DNA of 64,000 bases, taken from NCBI GenBank assembly GCA_965153355.1, contig OZ231126.1, positions 27,838,001-27,902,000 on the forward strand, in the 5' to 3' direction. The DNA is from Flaccisagitta enflata (lineage: Eukaryota > Chaetognatha > Sagittoidea > Aphragmophora). Below the pieces are notes generated by a model that was not told where the DNA came from, made no database searches, and worked only from the letters and a program-made list of their open reading frames with translations. Below, one piece after another: positions 27,201-41,900 of this stretch (position 1 is its first letter; every line of letters starts with the position of its first letter). Position numbers and translations under genes: made by a program.

Positions 27201-28949
27201 GCAATTCAATTTGTGCTTTTAAGTTTCCTTATCGCTAAAATCGCTACTCATTTTTAGTCGCGGACAAGCGACTCTATAAGAGGCTTTGTCCGTCCGTCCG
27301 TTGGTTGGTCGGTTGGTTGGTTGGTCGGTTGGTCGGTCCGTGGTGATCGAGTTGGAATGTGTGAAAACGCGCATTTCCGCCCCTGCCCACCCGTCCGCGA
27401 CTGGTATTGGCCGTGTATCCGGCCTTGTTCAAGATAAATCAAGGATATGGCGTACAATTGATGCTCATATTATGATTGTATTAGCAAACTTAAAAGGATG
27501 TATCGGACAGCTTTATTTAAAGCCAATGGAATTAAACACTGGCGAATTTGTTAAATTGTTTGTCGACTGTTTCAAGTTTTCAGCTATTTCACGTCCAAAA
27601 GGGGTACCTCGCCTTTCTGAACAAAAAGGACTGATCGTTTCTTATCGTTATCGCTCACGCTGAAACTCCGTCAATTTATCAGTCATCGCCGGATTAAAAT
27701 CAGATTTGATCGAAAAACATCGATCGATCGCGAATCTGGTATTTTAAAGGCATATCTTTATTTTCAAACTTCTTGGAAAAAATAAAAGCAAAGATTTATC
27801 ATGAAAATAGAGAATAACAATAAAGATTTATCATGATGGCTAAATCCAAGGGGCACTACGATCGCTTTGCCCCAACTGTGCTGTAAAACTAAAAAGGTCA
27901 AAACGTCGCTTCGATTTTGATTGGATTAAATAAATTCGTTGATTTCTTCGCTCTAGAATCTGCGTTTCATCCTCAAATTTATCCTTACCACGTCCAATGT
28001 GAGGTGGAACTACCCAAAATGGCGCGTAAAACATCTAGCGTATTGAGTGCATGACGCATGGCATACTGCATTGATTCAAAAATGTTACGCATGATGGATG
28101 CTTCCATCTTTACCAACCTCCACTGACACTTACCCTGAAATAAACGCTGAAACGACCCGGGGTGCCGATTCAGGGTAGCAGGGTAGCAATGCTACGCGGC
28201 AGGACAGCAGCCAAGTGCGGCAGTGGCGGCATATCGTTGGGGTAACAAATCAAAATTGAGAAATGAGGATAAATAATAAAGAAAAATAAGAAGCAAAAAG
28301 TTGTTTTTGTGAGAAGTGGTATGCAAATTGAAATGAAAACCGAAATTATGTGGAGTAAAACCTATTTCTATCCTTATAAATTAGCAAAACAAATGTCAAG
28401 TAGGCTTCACAGGGCTAGTTTTAAAAGAAATCATAGGTAAAGGTAGTGCGGCAGCTTCGGTTGGAATTTTCTTGCTACGCGGCAGCTTAACAGAATCGGC
28501 ACCCCGGGAAACGACAAAAACAAAAGTTATGAGAGTCTTTTTCCCTAATTTCCTCATTTTTCGCGTTTGAATGAGCTTTGTCGTCCGGCGCCAGACCTAA
28601 CGAGGGAAAAGAGAGGGAGATGTGAATCTGAAGTGCAAAAAAAAGGGATAAAGATTATCTCCATCGTCTTCTTCGGTTTGTTTTCTCATTTCGCGCTTCA
28701 CATTACGTCTTTCCCCCTTCTATATTTCTCGCCTGTTTTAAAAGGAGAAACTCGCGAAGTATTTGTTGATCCTGGATGGTTAGGAAAAAAAGGATAAAGA
28801 ACGGAGAAAAAATCAAATAACGAACAAATTTACTTTTTCTTCTCTGGAAAAAGAGAAAGATACATATCGTGCCAAAGGATCATAATAACGTGGTTACTCT
28901 TCACCTACTCTAATAGTTGGAAGACGCCTTTTTGTGCCCCTTTAATTCT

Positions 28950-29000
<51 letters not shown>

Positions 29001-32000
29001 CATGGGTAACGGTTCCTCCTCCGAGTCCACCTCTTCTTACTCCATGGTTGTCCGCGATGCTGAATCTCCCTTTGCGCCTCCTCGCGGGGTTTTTCGGCGT
29101 CAGGGAGAGGGTGGCGTACATTTGGTCCGTCGATTCGATGGCGTTGCCGGGGAATTTCGCAAGAGGTCGGATATGGATGTATCATAGGCTTTCATTTAAT
29201 GGGAATAGTCCACTGCTACTGAGCACCATAATTCACTTTATGTTCCACATCAAATGAATTGGTTTCTGTATTGGCTCTATTGCACATCCAGTTATCCACT
29301 CATTTATTTGTATTAATACCTTGTTTGAATAAAAAAATTGAAGATAATTTCGATTAAAAAGTTCTTTAAAGAGAGGAAAAAGATCGGGAAACCCTATATC
29401 TGAGCTACTTGCATCTTGATACATCCATTTCTGATCGAATGAAATTCAGCGTATCCAAATACGACGTGCGATTGGCGCAGCCTTCTATCGGCGGTCTCCC
29501 CGGCGTCTTCAAACGGACCGGAAGTTTCCTCGTCAATCCATACTCGACGCCGCAGTCACGCCTACGTGAGCGTCCATTCCAGTCAGCGTCTAATTTAGAC
29601 AATACACGAATGACCCCTTCACGATCTTCTTCCAGACACTCTTTCGTGTCGGCATTATCAGATGAACACGAATCTAACATCTCTCATTCGACGGCGGATG
29701 CGGAAGAGAATGACAACGATAAAAAGAAACAGGACAACAACAGCAAACACCAAAATCTCAATGACGATGACCATGACAACATCAACAATAACGCGTCGTC
29801 GTTCGACGTGCCCAATTCTCCATGTCCACGTTGCGTGGAAGAACTGAGCGCGCGTGCGCGCGATGATCGTACTTTCGTTTCATCATCTTCCCGCGCTCCG
29901 AAGCGTCGGAGAGACGACGGAAGCAAAGAGCGCAGACTTTCCGCTAGAAACGCGCTCTTCGATTCCGGGCGTCGTTTTCGCGGGAGGAAGGAGCAAAAGT
30001 CGAGTGAGGAGGAGGAGGAGGAGAGAGATGGAGATGCTTGTAGTTGCGCCAGTGAGTCGTCGTACCACACGGTGGCGGAGGAAGTCGATCTTTTCCCTTA
30101 TTTTGAGCTGGACCCGGCTTGGCTGCATCCCGGTAACCACAATTATTCTCAATAAATGCTTCGCGATTAAATGTTGGTCTTAATAGTATCACTAGTCATC
30201 GTGATATGGAATTAATGTTATGGAAGATGAGGCGTCAAACAGTCAGTGAAGAGTGCATAGTTATAATTAGCCAATGATACATCCCACACTTCGAAAGACT
30301 TCGGAAGAAGCCTCATGAAAATTCCATGTCATGAGACTTTGCTTGGTGTTCACCAATATTATGGAGAAGGTCAGAAAAATAGGGGCAAAAAAATCTGTAT
30401 TGTAGGAGTACAGTAAATGACTCCTAAAGTTAATGCACAAATAGTATCTTTTCTAGTAAAATTCATTTGAATCTGATTGTTTAATTGCCTACAGGGGCTT
30501 CTTTCCCAATGCCTTACTTGTTCTTATCATGTCCCAGAGCATTGAAATACTAGTCCTTCTTGTCCTAGATTTGTTCCAGATTTGTCCTGAAGTTGTCCTA
30601 AAAGTATATGTAGCTCATTCAAAAATATCAAGAAAATTCCCTTTTAACCAAAAATATTTTTGAAAAATGTTTTAGTTTTAGCAAAATTGTCCTAGATTTG
30701 TCCTAGACTTGTCCTACAATTATCCTAAACTTGTCCAAAATTATATCTCTTGTCCTAGAGTTGTCCAAGGCTTGTCCTAATTGTCCTAAAGTTGTGCAAA
30801 ATTTAGCATTGAGTTGCCTATAATCTTTTAGTAGAATTTTTATTCACTAACTCCAAGATATGAAGAAAATTCTTTTTCAGCCAAAAGTTTTTTGAAAAAT
30901 GTTCATTGATTCTACTAGAATTGTCCCAGAATTGTCCCAGAGTTGTCCCAAAGATGTCCCAGAGTTTACCTGAAATTATCCTTGAATTGTCTCAGTTGTC
31001 CTAAAGTTGTCCAGATATTTTCCTACTTAACCTTAGGTTCAACACATTATGATAATGTTATGCCAGTTTCCCCAGAGTTGCCTTAGACCTAAGAAATATT
31101 TTTCCTACAAATGTTTTAAATTTGTCCTGGAGATGTCCTAAAACTGTCAAACAGCTGTCCAAAATGGTTTTTTTTCATGTTTGAAAGTTTACAGATCTGA
31201 TTGAGTAAACATAATAATGTTCAGTACTTGTCTCGCCTCATATTAATCCTCAAGCCTCATATGCTCTCTTAGAACTCTATATTCTAAAATCAGCCTTTTG
31301 GGCAGCGGCCCCAAAGAGGAAAAACTTTTGTTGAATGCAGGGGATTTTTGTTTGTTTATTTGTTTATTCTTTTGTTCATTTGTCCCCCCAGATCCTCTTA
31401 GGCCTGAAATCTGCCCTCTTAGATTCAAGGCCTGAGAGGGCAGATTTCAGGCCTGAGAGGGCAAATTTCAAGCCTGAGAAGGCCTAGGGGGACAGACGGA
31501 CAAACAAGGAATAAATGAACAATAGTCCTCAGTGTTCAACAGGACTTCATCCCCTTTGCTTTGGGGCCGCTGCCCTGCCTCTGATTCTGATTTACCACCA
31601 TGCAAAGCAGGCCAACGGGTATCACTGACCACATAATGCCCTTGGGCAACCTGTTTAAGCCTCTTTATCAGCTTCATGAGGCTGGTGTCTGAACCTTCAG
31701 GATATGATTTGGGCTTTGAGGCTAAAATTTAAGCCTCAAGACTGGGATTGGGCATATGTCTGAAAGCATAGGCTATTGACCCCTTCAGGGGAGCTGCTCT
31801 GCTTCCTTTTTGGGCAGCGGCCCCAAAGGGGTCAATGTCCTATGCTTTTACACATGTGGGGAATTTTCTTCTCCTCCTCCTTTCCTCCTTCTCTTTCTTC
31901 TTCTTCTTTATCCCCCCCTTCAAATCCTAGTCTCAAATCCTAGTCTCAAAGCCCAAATCCTAGCCTTGAGGCCCATATCCTAATCTCAAAGCCCAAATTA

Positions 32001-35000
32001 AGCCTCGAGGCCCAAATCCAAGCCTCGAGGCCCAAATCCATGCCTTGAGGCCCAGATCTCAGCCTTTAGGCCCAAATCTCAGCCTTGAGGTCCATATTTC
32101 AGCCAAGAGTCCCAGATCCCAACCTCAAGAGGAGGAGGCGAAAATCCCCATATGTGTGAAAGCATAGGTCATCGACCCCTTCAAAGCCACTGCCCTGCCT
32201 CCGCTTCAACTTCAAACACAACCTACTTAGGAAGGGCATGCATACTAGCTTGTACCGAAATGACAATAAACAATAATATCAGAATTCTACAAGTAGTTCT
32301 TGTTGTGGGGCTGTCTTGGGCTTCTAATGACATCAATTTCAGTTTGAAAATTTTGCATCTTGCTGTCCGCGCCTTACCTTGAAATTTCCTTTAGCCTATA
32401 GGAAACCAAAAAATTCAAGTTACTAAAATATCATTTTTGACTGCAGATTTGAAATCTGCATGAAAAACTGATAATTGAAAGTGCTCTTCTTTTTTCAAAA
32501 TTCCTTCGGGATCATAGTCAAATTTCATCTTAAAGATATGACAAAAAGGTAAGTTCGGCGATTTTACAAAGAAATAAAAGAGAAAGGTAAGTTTTGCAAA
32601 CTTCAACGCTTATTTTGAGCATCTTCTTGTTGGAATATTGAAAAAAGGAAAGCACTTTCAATTAACAGTTTTTGCTGCAGATTTCAAATCTGCAGTCAAA
32701 ACAGATATTTAAGCACTTTGAAATTTTTGGTTTCCCATAGAGGTAGGTTTTACCAAGGGTAAGATGCGGAAAGCTTAAAGTAGGATTTGAGTGGCAAAAC
32801 TGATCTTAACAGGAGCCCAAGACAGCCCCACAGCATAAAGTGCATGTAGAATGCCAAATTTATCACTTTCTGTCATTTAGGTACAAGCTAACGCATACTG
32901 CTGACCATCTGACGCTTTTGCAATTATTAACATCGAGCACAACTTACTCAGGCAGATCATGGGTACTGCTGACCATCTTTTGCTTTTTGAACTATTTGCT
33001 TTCCACACCTGTGTACAAGTAAGGTCATCAATCCCTTTGGGGCTGCTGCTCCCTCCCTCAAATTATATTATTAACTACCTAAGTAATAGAATGGACACAA
33101 AGTGGGTGTTTGAAAGAAAAATCATTTTCAAGCACTTTTCATATTCCATTTGTATGATTAAAGCCCAATCTACTTGGAAAATTGATTTGGATATGATCTA
33201 GGAACTTTGTCATCAATGCTGTAGTTGTATAGAATGTCTATGGAAGAAATTTCTCTCAAAACTCCAGCAATTAATTCTTCACCACTACAGCATTGATGAC
33301 TGAGTGCCTAGATCAAGTCCAAATTGATTTTCTGATTAAACTTACTTTTTAATTATGCTTATGTTTGGAAATAAATTTTCATTTGAATGCCCTTGTTAAG
33401 CTCCTCCTATTGAGTAGAGCATCTGACGCTATTTCCCTTATTGAGCTTTAAAAAATTGAGGATCCTGATTGATCTTTCCCTGTTTAATCAAATACCAAAT
33501 ACTTTCTTTTTTTTGATTAGTTAATGAGGCATCCTTTCATCGTTCTTGTGAATGCAGGGGCCGTATTTGAGGTCACTTGATCACTTGGGCAGGAGCAGTG
33601 AGGCCATAGACCGCACCCAAAAAAAGAAGTGTGACGGACGGACCAATGGACCAACGGACGGACCGACAAAGCGGGGTGTAGAGTCGCGTAGCACGAGATT
33701 AAAAATATAAATACCCAGCCCACTGTTAATCTGTTTAGCCTGCAAAAATTGTAAGGAGCGGACCTGACAGGCCAAAAAAAACAAAACACTGATATCAGGT
33801 TTGATAATTCCCGTGTGCAGTCTGAGACTAAACTTTTAGACCAGATAGAAATTTGCAGGGCTTCAGAGCTGTTTTAAGGGCTGAGAGGCAGATCAAAGGT
33901 CTAAAGGGCAAGCTTCAGGGTATTAGGCATGGAGGGCAGACTTATGCCCCAGAAGGGTTATTTGAAGCTCAAAGGGCTAGATTAGTGTTTGGAAGGACTA
34001 GTTTGAGGGCTTGGAGACCAAAAAATCATGCCTGGGAGAACTATTTGAAGTCTCAATATGGAAGGAAGACAAACTGATGGATGGACAGACAGATTGACAG
34101 ATGTTGAATAATCACCCAGGCAGGCCTGATTTTAGAGCAAGCCCGCGAGCCTGATACTCACTATTTTGCTCTTGGGCTCTCATGTTTTGCAAGCTCTGAG
34201 CCCGGCTGGCTCTCTGTCATTGATGAGATGTATTCAGAGTGCTCAAGCTGATTGAATAAAATATATGAAAAATCATCAAGTTGAATCGTTTTTCTATTTT
34301 TTCACAAACTACTAAATGATATTCAAATTATGGATGCATTACAATGTCTATAACATGGTGACTATTTTATCATCACATAAAATCATAGCTGCTTTTACAA
34401 AGCTTAGCTGATATGATTGCAAGATTTGGCATAACATTTTTACCAGGCTCATGGTTTTCTTCTCGGGCTCTGTCAAAATGTGAGGAGCGAGCCCGACTGG
34501 CTCAGTGAAAAGAATGACTAAAATCAGGCCTGCTCCTGGGTATTTTACAGGACATTGACCCTAAGAGACCAGTTTGAGGCCTGCATGAGGTCTTATGGGA
34601 TGGAGACAAAGAGTGACCAACAAATGAGGCCTAAGAGGTTCGATTATCCAAAGAAAAGTTTGAGGGCAAATGTATAAACAGACATTTTGACAAAAAAGCT
34701 CAATTGCAGGACATTTACTTATCGGAAGATGCTGAGACAAGTATTGAACAACTTCATAAAGTATTAACTAAAACCACTCAGTGAATTTTCAAGCAACTTT
34801 CCAATGCTCAAAAGGCAACATTTGAACAACTGGTGGACACCTGTGGACAACTTTGGAAAATTCTACTAAAAGATTAAGAGGCAACTTAGAGGTTGGCACA
34901 ACTTTGGGACAACTTTTTTTTATTTCAGGACAATTAGGACAAGCCTTGGACAGCTCTAAGACAAGTGATATGTTGTAGGACAAGTTTAGGATAATTCTAG

Positions 35001-38000
35001 GACAAGACTAGGACAAATTCTAGTATAATTTTGCTAAAACTAATAAACATTTTTCAAAAATATTTTTGGCTAAAAAAGAATTTTCTTGATATTTTGGAAT
35101 GAGCTACATACTAGGGTGACCAAAAGTGTGGTCAAATTCGAATTTCATCTTCCTTGCGGGAGAAACGTGAACATTTCCATAACAGATGATGACCCTAAAA
35201 TCTGGTGATGATAAGATAAAGTTTACTCATGACCGCCACTCCCATCATATCCCATAGAATATGCATGGGAAGGATTCTGGTCTTATTGCAGCCCTATGTT
35301 TTACAATAGGAAAAGGGGTTGGGTGGCGGTCATGAGTAAATTTTATCTGATCATCACCAGATTTTAGAGTCATCATCTGTGGTGGAAATGGACACATTTC
35401 TCCCGCGAGGAACACTAAATTCGGATTTGACCATACTTTCAGTCACCCTACTACATACACTCTTAGGACAACTTCAGGACAAATCTGGAACCACTCTAGG
35501 ACAACAAGGACTAGTATTTCAATGCTCTGGGACATGATAAGAACAAGTAAGGCATTGGGAAAGAAGCCCCTGTAGGCAATTAAACAATCAGAATCAATTG
35601 AATTTTACCAAAAAAGATACTATTTGTGCATTAACTTTAGGAGGCATTTACTGTACTCCTACAATACCGATTTTTTTTCCCCTATTTTTCCGACCTTCTC
35701 CATAGTATTGGTGAACACCATGCAAAGTCTCATGACATGGTATTTTCATGAGGCTTTTTCCGAAATCTTTCGAAGTGTGATCCAGTTCGCCACAAAAACA
35801 GGCACTCTACATAGCAAAGTTGTGAGACAATTGACATCGATGGGTAATTTATCGTGTTTCAGATACGACTTCTTTGGAGGCGGACGCCCAGTCGACGGCA
35901 TCCTCTGAGAATCTTTCCGTCAGTAACAAAGGTGATATGATTTGTTTGCCTGTCGCCCTTGTCTGCATGTCTCCCTTCAAACACTTTCCTTATTCTATTT
36001 TAGGCTACTGTGGTTGTTGAAATGTCCGATGGCCGTGAAAATTGTTCTTTTGCTTTTAGTGGTATGCTGCGCGTCTCTACATCCTGCCCTTTTCTATCAC
36101 TGCCCCTGCCTACCCGCACGCGACTAGGGTAGCCGTGTAACAGGGTGAGCAAAAAATTTCGTACTTGGTCTATAGCTTGAAAACCATACTTGTAATGGGA
36201 GTTATGAGTTGAAATTTGAACCAGAGTATCTCAGTTAGTCATACTAAAAGTAGAAACTAAGAACAGCTGATAAAATTTTCATGAATGGCCATGACATGTA
36301 CTTAAGAAAAAACAGAAAATCAGATTTTGACATGATTTTATTTGCAGAACTGTATTTTTCATAAAATGAAGGTTTTTGCAACTTGATTGGCCCCTAGATG
36401 GATTCTTTGAGAATAAATGCATCAAGGGGAGTTAGTTAGGTCATCTAAGAGGGGTTTCAGTTAACAAAAGTGATATATCAATCAAATTTAGATAAAAGAT
36501 AAATGTTTTTTCATCAAAATATGGATTCTTTTGTGACTTTATATTTACGTCCCTATTGGTCTCAAAACGTATTAATCTGTCTACCATTCATCATTTTTCC
36601 TTATCTAAAGTATGAAAAATAACCTAGTATTTAATTTTAAACATTAACTTGAAAGAATTTCTCTAAATCTTGATGTCTTTTCTATAAATATGATGGCTAG
36701 TACGAGATTTTTTGCACACCCTGTTATAAACTGATTGCTCGTTACCTTGTTACCCACTACCAGCCAAAACACGGAATGAGTTGAGGTAGAATGGTCGTCT
36801 CTCACTTTGTTAGTTTTTGGGTTATTGTAGTGTGTACAATATAAATCTAAAGGAAAATCACTTTTGGGGCGGTTTTTAAAATATATGCAAAAATGGTGCA
36901 AATTTAGTACATTTTTCATCATAAATCTTTGTGGTGATGTTTTCCGGTATTTTTGACTGCAGATTCGGATTCAGCGAGTGGTTTGTGATTTGATTGATAT
37001 GTCACACTATATAGTTTTGAAAAAGAAATAGAAAGTTAGTTTTTTCATTACATTGCTATGAAATACATATATTTTTAATGATTTTATAAAAGAATAAGCT
37101 TATACTTCTTTTTCAAAAGTATATAGTGTGACATATCAAACGAACCGCAAGCCACCAACTGAGTCCAAATCTGCGGTCAAAAATACTAAAATAAATCATC
37201 ACAAAGAGTTATGATGAAAAATGTACTAAATTTGTACTATTTTTGTATATATTTCAAAAAGCGCCCCAAAAATGATTTAGCTCTTTTCAGATTTGTATTA
37301 TGCACACCCCAAGGATTCAAAACCTATCAGAGTTGTAGACGATCATTTCAAGTCAACTCATTCCTTTGGAACCAGCTTGTTATGTGTATTTCAAAAGTAT
37401 GATTATAAGTCCACCCTACTTGTTGACACACATTGCGACATAATGGTAAATTGTATTGATTGTATTGTTTACTTTTGCAGATGTCGATTTGAACGAGACA
37501 TTGGAGGCGTCGACGCCGGCGATCACCATCACCGAGTCCAAGTCTTCGTCACATCACCAGCCTCAACCAACGACGCGATCACTTTCAGCAGCCTCGGACT
37601 GCGATGACAAAAGCCTCGCCGGTTCCAGTCTCACCGCCACGCCCACGGCACAATGCGGCTCTGAAAGTGAGTGGTCTATCTTTATTTGCGAGAATCGTTT
37701 GGTTCACCTTCAACCTGCCGAGAAATAGGGCGGAAAAGCTCAGTGAGTTAAAATCTTCCGATGCGTTTAATACCTTTGCTCCACTTGGTCACTTTTTAGT
37801 CGCGTGCACGTGACTCTACAACCCGCTATGTCCGTCGGTCGGTCCGTCCGTCTGTCCGTCCGTCTGCGTTAGCTTTTTCGGTGTATGGGCGGTTTTTGCG
37901 TTACTGCTCCTGCCCAAATGCTTGGGTAAGCCTTTATCATCATTGCCCCTGCCCACCCGCACGCGACTTTGGCTCGTGTATACGGCCTTGTTTGATCTTA

Positions 38001-38849
38001 CCCCTGTTAAAGTATGAACAACATTTCGTAAAGACTGATGTATGAGCCACACGATGACATCAAAACCTCTTGTGGATTGAGGATGGGAGTGATATTGACA
38101 CTCATAACTGATTTTGACACCCATAACTGATTTAGATTTGTATTATGTGTGTTTTAACGGTGGCATTTTTGCTAAAGCTACCGGTTTTGTTTCTCCCTCC
38201 AAAGAGAAGACCATGATACACGGCCACCTTAGTCAGCTTCAAGTGGACGGGGAAGAGGGTCACAAGGGCATTTAGGCAGGGTCAAAAAGCTCACAAATGC
38301 TAAGAAAGTGACACGGGCCGACAAAGCTTGGCATAGTCGCGTAGCACGCTACCAAAGAGAACACGGCAGCTGCGAAAGGCATTGAAGTCATAACTTTGTC
38401 TGGCGGGTGATGAGTGAAGACTGAAAAAAAAGTATGTCGGGATTGGGGGCAATTTTTTTCGGATCCCTTCCAGCCGTGTCAAGCTTGTTATTCGAATTTA
38501 TTGCCCATAGATTCTTGACACGTCTTGTAACCTCTCAACTCGCTTATTAGTTTTCAATATTTCTCTTCCCCCTTCCTTTTCTCACCCGATTTCATTTCTT
38601 GGTCTCCTGTATGTTTGTCTGTCGTGATGGTTTTATTTGTCCGTGTGCTTACGAGTCCAAACTTCATCATTCGTTTTTCTTAAAGATCTGGTTTTTGTGA
38701 ATGGCCGTCTTTATGTCTATTTATCGGTCCGTATTTCTTTTTCTTTCTTTCTTTCCTCTCTTGCCTTATTTCTTTTCCCTCTTTCCTTCTTTATTTTCTG
38801 TCTAGCCTTCTTTATTTTCTCTCTTGCCTTCTTTCTTGCCTTCTTTCCT

Positions 38850-38900
<51 letters not shown>

Positions 38901-41900
38901 CTTTCTTCTTCTTTCTCTCCGCTTTGCTATATATGTGCAATATTATATTTATGTAACATTCTCTCTCTCTCTCTCTCGTGTTTCAGCGGGTAGTTTCCTG
39001 GCGTCAGTGATGGGCGTGATGGCGTCTCCTTCCGATGGAATATCATCTTCCAATGACGTCGCTTCCTCGTCTCCTGTCTCGCCAACTACACCGGGTAAGT
39101 TCATTTGAAGGGGGAGACTTGACTTATAGCTCTTCTCAGTATATATTCCTTCTTCCCGTTTCTTAATCTTTGGCCCTTTGCTCTGTTATGTTGGATGAAT
39201 GTCTTTATTCCAGGATGCCGTAAGTTATCATCAGCAGTAAATTTCGCTAATGCCATCTATTGGTTCGTTGGCCAGTTTGACGGAGTTGAATTGGTATAAA
39301 ACAAGGCCGGATACACAGCTACCCCAGTCGCGTGCGCGTGGGCAGGGGCTGTATTTGAGGTCACTGGGCAGGAGCATTAAGGCCAAAGAGCGCAAAAACC
39401 CATAGAGAGTAAAGTGTGACGGACGGACGGACCGACGGACGGACCGACAAAGTGGGGTGTAGAGTCGCAAGTTTCTGTCTTATGGTGTGACATGGTTGGC
39501 ACAGAAACCACCTGCGTCCCGCAAGGCGTGGTAAAATTTACATTGTATTTGATTTGGCCGACTTAGTTTGTCGGTTTCTTCGCTTTCTGACAAAACGGGA
39601 ATGTATCGGTTGTTTTTCAGTTGAACAAAGGGTTCAAATGAGAAACCGATTTTTGTCGCGAGGTCGAATTTCCAATACTGAGTGATGCGACTGATGGCGT
39701 ACGTAAAACAGACCGCTTGCGGTAAATGGGGTTTATCAAGGTGGTTGTAAGTCATGATGGAAAGGCTTCCTTTGGGGTGTGAAGGCGCTTGAGCGCTTTC
39801 AATTTACTAACTGGGATTCCTACAAGAATTTATACTGCATAATAATTGAAGCGGAAATGAACGCTTCCGAATCCCTTGTTCTAATTGTGAAACTAAACAA
39901 CATCTATTCGTGTTCTCCACAAATTGTCCGCGTCATTTTTCGTGATATTTCACCGCAACTCGGGAATTATGAATTTTTGATTTATCGATTTGGTTGGATG
40001 TTCTATGAAAGCTAGACATCATTACTACTCAACCCCTATCTTACTTATGTTCAATCGCGAGTGAGATGGATGCGATTTTGGCAGAGAAATGATTACATAA
40101 GATTGCATCGGTTGGGAATCCGGACAAGGAACATGTTGAGATGGACTGATGCCTGATGGATAGCTTCCAATATAAACGAATGAAACGAACGATGCTGATA
40201 ATAAGAATCCAGACTTATCATTGGACTGAAGCGATCAATTGACAAAAACGCATGACATAACCTCTTGATTTGGTCTCAAACGACGCACATTTTGAGCAAG
40301 GGCAGTTTCGCGCCGCCTGTTTGTCTGTTTGTCTCTTGTCGCCAACAACTTGATTGTTCCACTTTCCCCTCCACTGCATGCACCTTATGAACTGAAAGGC
40401 TTTAACAGTAGTTGGCATGATCACAGTGTAATAGTATTCCAGAATCAAGTCATTTCCATGTTCAAGTCTATTCCAGACTCAAGATTCTCAGCTAGCTGAG
40501 AGGGAAAAAAACTCAAACATTATCTACTAGTTTGGCTTATCTCTTATCATATGTGATCCATGGTTCTATTCCCGAATCAAGTCTTTTCTATGTATGAGTC
40601 TATTCCAGATTCAAGAATCTCAGCTAGCTGAGAGGGAAAACTTATTCTTTTTGTCCCCGACGAACAGTTTTCGTCGGTGACTATGAGTTAGCCTGTTTGT
40701 GCTAGTCTGTGTGTCTGTCTAAAACCTTCTCTAACTTTTGAACTAGACTTCAGAAGTTCATGAAACTTTACCAGTGTTGTTTTTATGTCAATGGGAGCTT
40801 GTGTACTAATTTTCAGAAAAATTCATAAACTTTTACTACCCTTTGCCTATTATTTTTGTAGTAATATTTAGTTGGGACTTAGATGGTTTACATAGGTAGA
40901 GGGTAGTAAAGATTTATGATTTTTTTTTTAATTTGGTATACAAGTAGAGGGTAGTAAATAAACAACCCCTGCAAAATTTGAATTAAATTTGAAGTCTGGT
41001 TTATGAGATATTAGCTTATTTATGTAGTAGTATGTTGCTAGGACTTTGGCAATTTACATAGGCAAAGGGTAGTAAAGGTATGTGAATTTTTTTCTAATTT
41101 GGTACACAATTAGAGGGTAGTAAATAAATAACCCCTGCAAAATTCGAATTAAATCTGAAGTCTGGTGTATGACATATTAACTTATTTATGTAGTAATATG
41201 ACATATTAACTTATTTATGTAGTAATATGTTGCTGTGACTTAGGCAGTTTACATAGGCAAAGGGTAGCAAAGATTTGTGAATTATTTTTTAATTTGGTAT
41301 ACAAGTAAAGGATATTAATTGAACTGCCCCTGCAAAATTTGAATTAAATCTGAAGTCTGGTTTATAAGATATTAGCTTATTAATGTAGTAATATGTTACT
41401 AGGACTTAGGCGATTTGTATTGAGGATTGGAGTTGATGAATTCTTTTACTTGCTCATTTGTTACATTCTGATTTTTCTTTAGGTTTGCCATCATACTGGA
41501 ATTCATATGCCGTTGTTTTTTTTTATTTGATTTCACCATCATAACAGTCTCTTATGCTAAATTATAAGGAAACTACAAGCTTAAACATTGAAAACTGATG
41601 AAAAATTGAGGTAGAGTGTTGTTGTCTTGTGGTTCCCTTAATTAGAAATTGTTTTTGACTTGCCGCTTAAGGGCTGGGCGTTCTGCCCTCGGTGAGGTCA
41701 TTAAAATAAGAACAGCTTATATATTGTCCTTTTATGGACCTAAACACTTCGATCTATAAAGAGATTTTCCCACTTCTTACATAACTAAAGATCATACTAC
41801 CTTAGTTTATGTAAATCAAATTTTATGATAGTCTAAATCATTTTGACTCGACAAATTCATCCAGAATAATATGGTTTGCATTTTAAGAGAGGTGTCAGTC

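Larger units (their letters stand above)
30285..35779. mobile_element. 5.5-kb long-TIR element with 4-bp target duplication
   Basis: CACACTTCGAAAGACTTCGG at left and its near-inverse at right, flanked by ATCC on both sides (30281, 35780). The arms of about 800 bp pair almost throughout, including CTACAGGGGCTTCTTTCCCA and degenerate TTGTCCTAGA arrays. The interior holds two foldback repeats, an AGTCGCGTGC-type fragment and other inverted repeats. It fills one intron. Confidence 0.85.

Noticed and set aside
27286-27663. 125-codon plus-strand frame
   Set aside because: Its first half is the AGTCGCGTGC-type repeat; the rest has no splice support or homology.
40845-41430. CRISPR-like regular spacing
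   Set aside because: Units are contiguous 166-bp repeats with no unique spacers, in a eukaryotic genome.
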